Shown in pieces: positions 23,226-34,681 of a DNA stretch of 64,000 nt. Made by a program: the position numbers and the translations under genes. Source of the stretch: Plumapathes pennacea (taxonomy: Eukaryota; Cnidaria; Anthozoa; Antipatharia; Myriopathidae). The first letter of the stretch is position 1. Each line of letters opens with the position of its first letter. The stretch is taken from the NCBI GenBank assembly GCA_964036295.1, contig OZ038465.1, positions 10,423,667-10,487,666 of the forward strand. Direction: 5' to 3'. A model generated the notes under the pieces. That model saw only the letters and a program-made list of their open reading frames with translations. It searched no databases and was not told where the DNA came from.

Positions 23226-23459
23226 GCGTTTTGATCTTTTTCATTACATATATTTTACCATAATATGGTTGTAAATAATAATTACGTAACTCAACCCTTT
23301 AGGTTGCAATGTGACTTTAGTAAGCTATCTGTCTAATTAACTAGTGGAAGCCAACTAATGTGGACTGTGATTTATCGCGCGTGTTTCTCTAGTGAATGTT
23401 TCACTTCGCTGTTGAACTTTCAAGTTTAAAATGTTTCAAAACGTATTGTCTAATCTAAA

Positions 23460-23855
23460 AACACTTTTCCCGGCATGACCACAACAAACTACATCAGTGT
23501 AAACGAATACATACAGTTTAATAATAGCACCAACACAATGTACAATTTTAACCTTTCAAACAACTGGTTTGCGTTGTAGCAATTATGTTTTCAAACAGTG
23601 AAAGTTTAGGCGCATCAACAAAGAAGTTCATGCTTTGCTTGAAACGTTGCAACTCATCTCATAAGACTTTTCCCGGCATGATAACAACAAACTACATCAG
23701 TGTAAACGAATACATACAGTTCACAAAAAGAAACAACACAATGAACAATTTAAACCTTTCAAACAACTGGTTTGCGTTTAAGTGTAGCAATTAATTTTTC
23801 ATACAGTGAAAGTTTAGGCGCATCGACGGACAAGCTCATGAATTGCTTGAAACGT
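23460..23855. repeat. Two-copy tandem repeat of about 200 bp
   Basis: The block from CTTTTCCCGGCATGA (near 23464) through AAAGTTTAGGCGCATC (near 23608) recurs from 23660 to about 23825, around 200 bp apart and about 85 percent similar by eye. The right copy includes the last coding part and stop codon of the small secreted gene; the left copy repeats the DAPKLSL segment in the same sense but is interrupted upstream by a stop. Confidence 0.85.
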
Positions 23856-26800
23856 TGCAGCGCAAGTTTTTGGTTCTTGCGGCGTTTCTTTCCTTTCCTC
23901 GCCTTCCGTCGTTTCTGTACTTTGCGCTTGGCGGTCGTCAGTCTGGAAAACACAACCAAACAAACTCTCGTTAGTATGATTGAGTAAGACAGTGCTATTT
24001 GCGTCATTTCGTTAAACATATTCGTCCTTCCTGAGCTGTTTTTTTCTTCTTTTTTTTCTTTTTTTTTTTCTTTTTTTCTTTTTTTATCAAACAATTCCAA
24101 AACACGAGGCTTAACAACACAATAGCAAAAGATGAAAGAACTTTCATCCAAATACAATAGAGATCCCTAAGAAGGCAAAGAAAAAGAAAAGAAAAGAAAA
24201 AAAACCCTGCAACACTTTAAACTTATCTTAAAGATAATTGTTTCCTTTATAAAAACGACACATAATTTGTATCGTTTATAGCTAACACAGAAACTAAGCA
24301 TAAGACTATCGTATCTATATTTCGGTTCTGTATTTTGAAGACCCTTTCTCAATGCAGAGCGGCCAAACCAAGTTCAGTAAAACTTTGACGATGAGAAACG
24401 AAGAAAAGAACGAGGCTTTGTGTGATCTCCTACCCGAATGTCCGGCGAGTGACTTTGTGCACTACATACGCTTCCACAAACACCAATATTATCAACAGTG
24501 CGTACTGGTTTGCGTTGAACTTTCCATATGTGTTGCCATGTGCGCCTGTCAAAGAGATCAAGAGCAAAGTTTGCAGTCAGCTGCCTGGTTGTTATTTTCA
24601 TTGCGTCTTTATGTCTTAGAAATATGTTTTTTGTGTCGTATATATGTGGCCATGTGGGTATACACAGTGAATGCAATACCGTATGGTTACTGTAATACTA
24701 TTATAGGGAGTTTTAAATAATAATATGAAAACCTATTAGGAGGGGGAACATGGTAGTAATGTCAGACGGAGGTTCACGTGACATGTTTCCTTTACTATTC
24801 TGTATTTATATCTAACTTGACATTTTTTTCGGAATCAACGTATTGTAAGAGAGAGGAAAGCTCGCTGTGGCTTGCTTAGAGAGGTTACCGGAGGATCAGG
24901 AACGGAGGCCTCTTTTAAAATTAGTTTAATTGGGGCGATAACCAAATTTGCACTTCAGGGTCTCAAAGTTCTCTCTCTGGCAAAACTAGGTGTGCGCGCC
25001 CTTAAGTACGGACGCTAACTCCAGCTCTAATTAACTGTCCATCAAGCACTAGGAACCAATAAGGATAAAATAGAACGTCACTACTTAGCGACAGAAAGGC
25101 TAGACGAAAAGGGACGCGCACTTTTGACTAATTCATTCTTCAACAGTTTACAGATAGGTAGAGATGCTCAATGTACTAAATATTACGCTTGTCGGTAGAG
25201 CGACGGGCGCGTTACAACTGGCTGTAAAAATAATAGAGTCTTTAAAGTAGTAACGGCTGTAAAAAGTACTTCACAACTAAGGTTGCGTAGTCAACAAACC
25301 TATCTGGATTATATTACGTAATGGTTTACGGAGTTTTAACTAAACTCCGCCTTCAGAAAAGAAGCGTAACTTGTCGTAAACAACTTAATTAAGGGATTAA
25401 GAGAGAGCGTACTTTGTTTGAACGATGAGACCATTGAACAATACTTAGTTGCATAACCGGACGATTGATAACAAAAGAATTGTACACTACAACAAAAGCC
25501 AGTACACTTAATTAAATTCAGTCCAGGCTGCATTGGTCGATCAGGTTAAAAAACTCAATTAGTCAGGCCAGGTAAGATTTGGCCGACCGGATTTATAGAT
25601 ATGCCCGTAATGCTAAGGTATTAATCATACTAAATTGTGAATATTAATCAACTAATATTTAATCAAAATCTCTTCCGTAACAGTATATTCGTGTGTAAAA
25701 CTGGGTGATTTTCATGTCCTTTTTACCTGCGCGTTTTCGCCGTTGTTTTGAAGTGGCATGTTTCGACGCTTTTGATTTATCCGATCTCTTGGTCGATGAG
25801 CGCGTCAAATTTCTGCCAGTAGGCTGCAACACTTTTTTTGTCACAATGCTGTCACGTGCACCTGATAATAAGAGCAAAGCTTGCAGTTGGCCGCCTGGTT
25901 GCTTGCAGTTTTCGTCTTTGTCAGTGTGACTTATGCGTAAGTGTATACTGATATATACATTGAATGCAATCTTGCGGTTTCATGCAGAGATTAATATAAA
26001 CAACTATATTTATAAAACCCGGTAACCATAATGCAATACAAACTGATTTAGTTCTCCTACATAATAAATATGAAACACCTAAAATGGGGGACGTGATAGT
26101 CATAGTATGGTTATGGTGTCAAGAGATATCTATATTTGACTATACACTCCCTGTATTGAAATATGACAACCTTTTCGGGTTTGACTGTTGTTTTAAGAAT
26201 AATTAACGCGTGAGCGTGTAATACAGCCTTATGTTAACACGCGGGAAGTTGGGAGAACACGAGAGTAGCGTAAGAAAACCACGAGGCTGTCAATAAATAC
26301 ATCCCTTATGAGATCAATTAGCGTGTCATACATTCTTATCTAACATGGCTTTTTAGCCAATTATGTTGAGCGTACCATCATAATTGTTTTATAAATTTGT
26401 GAGTGAAAGTGTTTTTTTTTTTTTTTTTTTTTTTCGTGTCTTTTTTACCTGGGCGCTTTTGCCGATGTCCTGCATTTGACAAGGAGTGTTTAGTGACCTT
26501 GGTATCAGGTTTGATTCTTCCAGAAACCGCCTTTGGACAAGTTATCGATCCATTAAGTGGTTCCGATCCATTTAGTGGTCTTGCTGGCGATCTCACAGGA
26601 TTGAGATCATCAAGAATATCCGATGAAAGCGCGTTCTCCCAAATTCCGCTGATTGACTTCTGATCGAGATCATCAAGTTTATCTGATGGAGGCGCATTCT
26701 TCCAAATTCCGCTGATTGACTTCTGATCGAGATCAGCAAGTTTATCCGATGAGAGCGCATTCCCCCAAATGCTGCCTGGCAGCAGGAATATTTCTCCTGT

Positions 26801-27007
26801 TACAAGAAGAAAACAGGGAGGAAATTATTTTCCGGAGATAAAAATATGTGCCAAGAGAAAAACGAAAAAAAAAAAAAAATCATGAGATGAACTTTCGTGA
26901 GTTGCGTAAATGAAAAACAAAACAGAAGAAAAAAAGTTACCTTTCCAAACAGGGGCATGAATCATTGCCACTGCCACAAAGAGTAGGAACACTATTGTCC
27001 AAATCAT
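23759..27007 (-). CDS. Unrecognised secreted, repeat-bearing, highly basic protein
   Basis: I do not recognise the family. Exon 1 (26941-27007) starts ATG and encodes a clear signal peptide, MIWTIVFLLFVAVAMIHA. Exon 2 (26449-26796) carries three 21-residue repeats around SISGIWKNA and DKLDDLDQK, then a linker and a basic end (HRQKRPG). Exon 3 (25727-25861) is basic (TKRSDKSKASKHATSKQRRK). A candidate exon 4 (24434-24545) has no homology support but is the only one found that repairs the phase to the last exon, 23759-23942, which encodes a polybasic run (RKVQKRRKARKGKKRRKN) and ends SLYEKLIATLKRKPVV then TGA. Total about 281 residues. Splice borders are good and phases fit. It could be a matrix, cationic or peptide-precursor protein; none of these is shown. 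Confidence 0.5.
24400..25975. repeat. Duplicated acceptor-side segment inside the secreted gene
   Basis: The stretch 25868-25975 (AGAGCAAAGCTTGCAGTTGG onward) resembles 24563-24675 (AGAGCAAAGTTTGCAGTCAG onward). Both lie immediately upstream, in transcription, of a splice acceptor. This suggests that the exon 3 acceptor region was duplicated to create the acceptor of candidate exon 4. Confidence 0.55.
26410..26434. repeat. Poly-T tract of about 24
   Basis: Lies just past the exon 2 donor of the secreted gene (A tract on the transcribed strand). The frame reading through it gives a poly-Lys run, which I treat as intron. Confidence 0.9.
26580..26795 (-). repeat. Three 63-bp coding repeats in the secreted gene
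   Basis: On the plus strand ATTCCGCTGATTGACTTCTG and GATCGAGATCATCAAGTTTA recur 63 bp apart, with a third, more diverged unit at the signal-peptide side. In protein terms the units are 21 residues with a fixed IW, an NA pair, SD and a DLD or DLN end. The period is a multiple of three, so the frame is kept. Confidence 0.85.
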
Positions 27008-27948
27008 GTTGAATAACTTCACAATGTTTTCACACTTCGCTTTTTAACTTTTTGCTCAGAGCAATTACCTTGAACTGCAGTGATCAAAGTTCTTTTCGTA
27101 CTGAAGCTCTGTCAGTATCTGCTGTGACGTAACAATGTGCGAGCTCTTGTTACGTCACCAACTGTCAAACATGCGCGCGTACCTGAAATACGTCTAGAGC
27201 TGGAGTAAACTATTTGGTAAATCTGCAGTTTGTTTGCCAAAATCACAAGAGACAGAATTTAGTTAACCGTGGATTAGATTAACCGAGCTTTGAATAAGCG
27301 GAATAGTTGAATGCGTCGATAGAGGTCTAGTACTTTGTTGGACGTGGTAATAGTGATAGGAAACCACATTTTTCCCACCCCTCACCCCAAAAAATCATCT
27401 ATCAGCAGCTTCATGTAGTGAATTAACGAGTATCTAGCGATCTTTATTGAAAATTCACTGGATTTTCTCCGTTTTCGAATGAGTTTGTTTAAGGTTATTG
27501 TCGGACAACATCTTCCCTTCCGAAATTTTTGTCTGAACAATTTCAGCGGAGGTTTCAGACGCACATTAAATCAATCTCTTTATCAAAGCTAATAATAATA
27601 ATAATAATAATAATAAATTTATGTATTTAGCTTTTACAAACTAATTAGGGACAGTGTAAAGTAATTTGTTGGCAAAAGTAATTGGGAGGTTAATTATTAG
27701 CAGAGAACTGTCAGTAAACATGTGATTCCCTTCCGTGTCTCGTCCCACACAAATATGGAGGGTTGTATAACTTTGACCTGCCCAGCAGCAGTCTCGGCCA
27801 GACTTAAATGACAGGTTACACTTTGTCAAACAAATGCATATGTTGCGAATGTTACCCTGATGGTAGGCAAGTTTGTAATTTACAGCGCACCATTTACAAT
27901 AATTTTTCTCCACATAAATCGTTGCTGAGATCGCGTTGTACAAGAGGT

Positions 27949-28084
27949 TATTACACGGGAAGGAGTGCAATACGGCGGAGTATTTTTACGAGTCGGTTTT
28001 ATTTTTTCGAGCCTGCTTCAGGCGAGAAAAAATAAAACTGACGAGTAAAAATACAGCCGTATTGCACGACTTTTCGTGTAATAA
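27949..28084. repeat. Foldback element centred on 28016
   Basis: The left arm carries TTATTACACGGGAAGGAGTG and the right arm CACGACTTTTCGTGTAATAA; inner parts pair as GTTTTATTTTTTCG with CGAGAAAAAATAAAAC. Arms are about 60 bp with mismatches. No coding is apparent. Confidence 0.8.
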
Positions 28085-28879
28085 ATTGTTTATTATACGA
28101 CAAACGAAGCAGGGCAAACGTTCTCGCCGCGCGCAAAATGGAACAAAAAAATGACGCGTTCGTAAACTTTGCTTGCGAAAATTGATCACGTAAGGTAATA
28201 AACCAGTTGATCTGGTTCCTGACGAGTGCAATACGCTCCCATATTTGCACTCGTTTTGGCCCGTATTTGCACTCGAAAATGTGAAGTCGTGTAATAAAGT
28301 GCAATATCCCACTTCTACTGCTGCAACGATAATTTTTAACTGCGACACAAGTTGCTGAGAAAACTGAAGTGTAACAGCGGCTTAAGGGCCACACCATGTA
28401 ACTGAAAACACATCACATTAGACATTTAATTTTGAAAAACATAAATGGCAACAGCGTAAAAAATATGTACAAATACAAAATTTCAGGTCTGCGGCATTAT
28501 AAGATCAATTTGAAAAGTTAAAACATAAGGAGATTTACATGACCTTGCAACGGCCCATTTACTATAGAAAAAAATGTGCAATTTTTGCGGCAATCTTAGT
28601 GCAAACAAAACGGAATAAAAACTTGAAGGAGAGGCCAGTTAAATAGGTGAAATTGCCTCTTTCAACCAAAACAGGTTTCCAAGGTTCTCAAAATCAATCA
28701 AACAGGATATGCTTTCAAATAATGTAGCAAAACTGTGAAACACGGGACAGGCCTGCGCCGTATATAATACCGTACATTAAGGAGAAATATAAACAAAAAG
28801 AAGTAAAACAGGGTATTTGTGCTGCTCGCTTTTCGTCACAACTAAAAATGAACGTCACTTGTAGTTTTGTTAGTAAAGC

Positions 28880-29228
28880 CCTGGCCAAACGAGATGCAAG
28901 TCGACGCAAGTTTATGCAACTTTTCAAACTTCGCGGAATGACGTTTCGTTTGGCGAAGTCCATTTGCACGCACTGGAATTGAATTGCATCAAATTGAACT
29001 TTTTCAAATTTTCATGCCTGTCGACGCAAGGTTTTCACCGTTTAGCTACTCAACGCCGGCAAGTCATTGCAAAACGACGCAAATTTTTCTGTTGTTAAAA
29101 AAATGTTTTCTTACTGACTATCACCTATTTGTTGTACTTTGTGATCAGAAAAAGACGTTCAAATAAAACCCTTATACGAAACTTGCATGAGCTTGTATAT
29201 CGTCTTGCGTCTCGCTTGGCCAAGCCGG
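28880..29228. mobile_element. Inverted-repeat element with TGGCCAAACGAGATGCAAG termini
   Basis: The left end TGGCCAAACGAGATGCAAG pairs with the right end CTTGCGTCTCGCTTGGCCA (two mismatches in 19). GACGCAA motifs recur inside. About 349 bp with no reading frame of note; a MITE-like element just downstream of the TRPA1 stop. Confidence 0.75.
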
Positions 29229-29307
29229 GTTATAAGATAAAATCCGAATAAAATATTAAAGAAACAAAGGGGATTTGTTAGGCAATGTTTTTGCTTGCAT
29301 TGTTTCC

Positions 29308-31263
29308 TCACAGCTGAAGAAGAACGTCCTTGGTCGAATTAGTGGACCGAGAGTTTGCCTCCACGGCGTTTGCGATGCTTTCCAAAAGTGTCCGCTGACA
29401 CCTCAGCTCTGTGCTCAGCTCCTCTATTCTGGAAAGAAAGAATTTCAGTGTCATGAGTCACGCGCAGTATAAAAAGTTAAACAACACAAATAAAGGACTG
29501 CAGCGGGAAGAATACATAGAGGATATTACACGGCGGCGCGAAGATATGAATTTTATTTTCGAGTGGTAAAAACAATATTTTACGAACGAGCGCTTCGTGA
29601 GTGAGTAAAATATTGTTTTTACCACGAGAAAATAAAATCCATATCTTCAAGCCGCTGTGTAATTTTCTTTTTATGATATTAGACACGAGTGTTTTACGAG
29701 AAATTGCACAAACAACCGTACAAAAGCGGGAAATGATGCCAACGATATCCTCACTAGTGAGGATATGGAAAATACGCCACTGGGGTCCCGGATGTAGTTT
29801 CGTATGGATTTTACGCACGGTATATTTTCCAGTAAAACACTCGTGTCTATATAATAAATGAATATATGATACTTGTGTGCCAAGAGTTACCAAAGAATCT
29901 TAATGCTAGGACTCGATACTTAACTGAAAGTTAGCTCACCACGTTATCTAACATGAGCCGTGTGCACAAGAAAACCAAGCAGTTATGGCGACGAACGCTG
30001 ACCAACGGAAGTGACGTCAAGAACGTAATTCCCCGTATCGGAAAAAAAATGTTTTTCAGGATTTTTTTAATAAAACCGACAAAAGTTTGATTCCCGTTTC
30101 CGAAACAGTAAACTTTGAAAGTAACCTAATCGCAGTCTACTCTACGTTTAAAATGCGCGAATCTCTACTGATACCTTGAGGGAACAACAGTTGGTTTATT
30201 TACCTGTTCTTATGCTCCACCAAAGTTGCATGGATCAACAAGAGATGTTGGGCTTCATCGTTTTCAGGATCAGCAGCTTGTGAACAGCTGAATCCCAGAT
30301 ATTTCTAAACACAAAAAAATAACACGTAAACAAAAAATCATCAGCAGAAACAGACAGAGAAACACACAGGCATTTGAAGAGGCAGATTTGACTGGGAATG
30401 TTGAGTGTTAGCAAGCATCAAATGTACGATTTCCGCGGTGTCTTTTGACTGAGGCATAGTGCAAAGTGAATCTGATTTAAACGAAATGAAAACGCGAGTA
30501 GAAGAGAATTTACAAGAAAAGCTTCGAACTTGGCCTCCTTTTAATCAGAGAAAACCACTGGTATGCAAGTATAAGTTGATCATGGTATTGAAGGAAAGTT
30601 TGTCGTAGTGTTCAAGAATATATCATTGACACAGAAAAATTTGTTGCTGTATTTTTGGTTTGCAACCAACCCCCGAAGTTAATAAGCTAATAAATAAGTA
30701 AATAAGTTTTGTTAAAGAAGAACTGTATGCAAAAACAACAATTTTTAAATGACTATTCAAAGTATAAATGGTCGATTTCCAAGATATTTTTTTGTGTTTT
30801 ATTTTTTCTCCTCCTCCGTTTCTTGTATCCAAAATACCAAAAATATCCGCTGACACGCGAATTCTGCGCTGCGGTGTTGGCGCCTCAAATCGAACAGAAA
30901 ACGATTTAAGAACTCGGAAAGCGCAACATGCACAAAGCAACTTAAAATTACTTTTTGCATGCAGTTCTCTTTTAACGTTCATTCAACATGGCTGACATGA
31001 CATCACATAGCCAACATGACCGCCAAGACGTCACATATTCAACATGGCCGCCATGACATCACATGAAAACCAAAATAATCACAGGACCCCCAAAACCTAG
31101 ACTCACAACACCACCTTGCTACAGTACTTGTAGCCGTATTTACCATGAATTTCTTTATGAAAGATGCGGTTTCTTTGTTGGGCATCACCACCACTTCTCG
31201 AACGTACACTCTCCTCAGTAACATCGACGGCATCTTTTCTTCAAACTCGTGCAGCGCCTCCAC
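29308..31263 (-). CDS. TRPA1: TRPA1 exons 27-29: cytosolic C-terminus and coiled coil
   Basis: Exons 31144-31263, 30204-30304 and 29308-29428. Exon 27 begins VEALHEFEEKMPSMLLRRVY, the block following the TRP helix in TRPA1. Exon 28 is KYLGFSCSQAADPEND with AQHLLLIHATLVEHKN. Exon 29 has heptad-like hydrophobics (IEELSTELRCQRTLLESI) and ends TKDVLLQL then TGA. The family assembles as a tetramer through this coiled coil. Confidence 0.92.
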
Positions 31264-34200
31264 CTGAAAGGAAATTCAAATTATTTCATCCTCAAGAGCG
31301 GTCAGCTCATTTTCGCCTTTCACCACACTGTCACTGTAGATATGTCATGCAATATGAAGAATTCAGTTTTTGATAGCTTGCTCATCGAATGAAAGCTGAC
31401 AAAGCTATATTTCTCACTACATTAACAAATACATTTTCATACAGTTTCATAAATTTTCTTCTCAAAAGGTAGAAAAATCTGCATTTTCAACGTTTCAAAG
31501 CGACGACCAAACTGATCAATGCAAAGCGATGATTTTGATTAGCACAAAACTGTGAATAAGAGTAGTTGCAATATGAAAGGTTTTGCATTTGGGCGCAATT
31601 TCTCACCTGCATAGAAAGACGCTTCACCTCGGCGTTTTTCTGAACTGACTCAATATCACCAACAGCAAGACCAATCTGGACAAGACGAAACAATAAAAAT
31701 CAGTAAGGAAATACGAGTCTCTTTTCTGACACAGTGATCCCTTTGTCACATGACACTACAGCTTCTTATTTCCAGTGGCCGTTCTCCTTCATAGCTGTCA
31801 ATAAAACAGATAATTATAGTCTGTGTGCAACACACGACAGTAGCATATGCAGAATGTTTCTATGAACACGTGGTTGTTTTACTCACCAGTAGATTCATGA
31901 AAGCGATAGACATTATGCAACCAAATGTTAAGAACATCCAGCGGCCCATCCACATCTGCAGGCTCTTAAAAACAGTTTCTTTTGCTCCTTCTTCCTCTAC
32001 GAAATAGGTTGAATATTCCACCTCCCCGATCATCATGTCAAACACTTTAATCACAGACATCGGTAAGGTTTTGTACGCGACCTGTAGAGATAAGAACAAC
32101 GTAATAACATGTAACAAAAGTGTTCAGAGCGGGAAGCTTTTCACATTTTAGTTTTCTCACACAACATGTTACTATCCAATAGATAAAAGGATACCGCAGA
32201 AAACTTGATAACCAACCACTGATGCTTAAAAGGCAGGGTCAAATCCTTATTTAACAATTCTAAAACTATATAATATTGTTGAGATTTTGAGTTATATTTT
32301 CTACCTGCACAGTTATATTTTCCTATATAAATGTACATATAATCTCGCTTATTATTCCTGCCATGTTTTTTAGGAGAGCACCATCAAACTGAAGTCCATA
32401 CCAGCCTTAGTTCGTGCCGCAAGGGACAGGCCGCCATGCTGGTGTACTGAAGTTGTACTTAAACATGGCGGCTGTATACAAAGTTGTATCAAATTTTCTC
32501 AGAGAAAGTATCAATAAACTTACAATGTACGATCTGTCTAAATTTGACCCAGCCAGAGTATGATTTAATTCAATGGTTTACAAAGTTCACGTTACATTAA
32601 ACTCACCTCTTCCTCCAATAAAAGATAAAAAATAAGTCCATAAGCAAAAATCAGTACTGTGAACAACACGATGACCTGTAGGTAAACAAGGATGGTACAC
32701 GAAGTGAATAAAGGAGACTTAATTGTAAAGTGGCCATCTCAACCATCCAGTGTTTTTGTTTACATTTGGAAATGCTCAAAAAAAGAACGGCACTTAACAC
32801 GGTTCCTATTACGAAAAAAAAAATCAAAACGTGTTAGGTTGTGTCGGAACAAGGTGGTGATTTTTTTTTTCGTAAAAGATAAAAGTTTCAAATATTTTGG
32901 CCTTAAATAGGTTTCCATGACGGCATGGTTAGATTTCGAAGAGTTAGAAATTGGCACCCTATGAGCTGCAAATTGCAGTAAGTTTGTATTTATAATCATA
33001 ACTCTGCAAAATCTTCTCCTGTCGTTACTAAACATGTCAGTAGACAAACTAACCTTCAGGAGGGACTTGAGCACTTCAAACAGCATCATGACATAGATAC
33101 CAGATTGAAAAATACTGAAGAAAAGAAGTGTGTTGATGAAATCTCCTTTGCCAAATGCCCGCAAAATGCTATGCTGGAAAGTTTATAATAAAATTATGAA
33201 GCAAAATTTTAAAACTCTGAATTACTTTATTAGACACTATTAGGCCTTTCATACTTCATAAGTGTTGTTCCAATCGGTTAAATATTGAGGGCAATAAAGT
33301 TAAAAAATAACATATATATATACAGATCTTCTGAGCTCGGTACCCACAGCAACCACCACTGCAGATTGTTTTACAACAAACAGTTTTTGTTTTATTAAAC
33401 AAGTATGGCTCATTTGGGGGTGTGATATATTAACCCTTTTATCCCCACGATCTAGTCCGTGATTCCCCCAAACTTCCTTGAATAAAATGTATGATTAGTG
33501 TTATGAAAGTTGATAGTCCCAGATCACCCGCCATTTTAATTTCTTCATTGTGTATGTACTGCAAGGAGAAGTGAGCTATGAACACTTACGGTATACTTAC
33601 AGTTGGAAATAAACTAAAATGGTAATGAAGCCAAACAGCAGTGCGTTGAGACCCAACGCATACTGCTGGATGGTTGGCCTCTCTTGTACCGGCAGTAGCG
33701 TTAGCAAGGTCAGTATGAATGTCGTCAATTCCAGGAAATTACTGATGCTCAAGTATCGCCATCTCTGTGGAAAGTTATAAAAGTAATAAATGTCCAGTGT
33801 TTACGGCGGAAAGCTTTTCACATATTAGTTTTCTTACACAAGCTGTTATTATCCAGTAGCTAATAGGATTTCGCAGAAAATTTATGGTAATGAAAGAATG
33901 TCCAGTATTCAGGGCGGAAAGCTTTCCACGTATCAATTTTCTCATACAAACGGTTTCTATTTTTCAATAGATTATAGGATTTCTCAGAAACCGTCATATT
34001 GACTGTTTCCAGAGTGCTCAGTGTTATGTCCATGGACTCTTATACAAGCTCTTAAAATGTAAAATATGCAGAATAGAAACGGGAAAGCATTTTATGTTTA
34101 CATGCTTTGGTCTTCTAACCTTGTAACAAACAAATAGCTATTTACCAACATAATATTGACCCTTTTTTTTTTGGTATTAGTTATTATTTCGTGCAAAGCA

Positions 34201-34620
34201 TTTGAAAATGAATTTTTCTGTCGTACATGCGCAGTACCTTGACATCGTCCTTTTAAGCGCTTTATTCTTATTCCCGTAAATGTGCGCACATGTTTGTACA
34301 TCGGTGGGGGGTGGGGGGTTTGAGAAAATGTGGAGTTTACCTCTGTTCTCACCTCAGTATAGACCTGGTAACCTTCCCACAAGATATTCACAAAGGCAAA
34401 TGCGATTAAGAACATCTTCAAAGATTTGAGGAAATCGCAGTTGCAGCCATTACGAGGCGTAAAGTTCTGTTATTAGATGTGGCAAAAACAAAAACAAAAA
34501 AACAAAAAAAAACAAAAAAAAAAACGATAACATAGAGACACTTGCTTATCCTCCGCTTCTGCCCCCGTTTGGCTCCGTTTTTCTCTCCTCCTTCTTCTCC
34601 CCCTCCCTTCTCCCCCCCCC

Positions 34621-34681
<61 letters not shown>

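Larger units (their letters stand above)
27008..29307. other. Intergenic stretch with foldback and inverted-repeat elements
   Basis: No gene is seen between the secreted gene and the TRPA1 stop. It holds an ATA/TAA microsatellite (27590-27613), a foldback at 27949-28084 with a related run of GTATTTGCACTCG motifs to 28310, and a MITE at 28880-29228. Confidence 0.6.

Noticed and set aside
23460-23855. CRISPR-like repeat array
   Set aside because: Only two long diverged units, no spacers, eukaryotic context.
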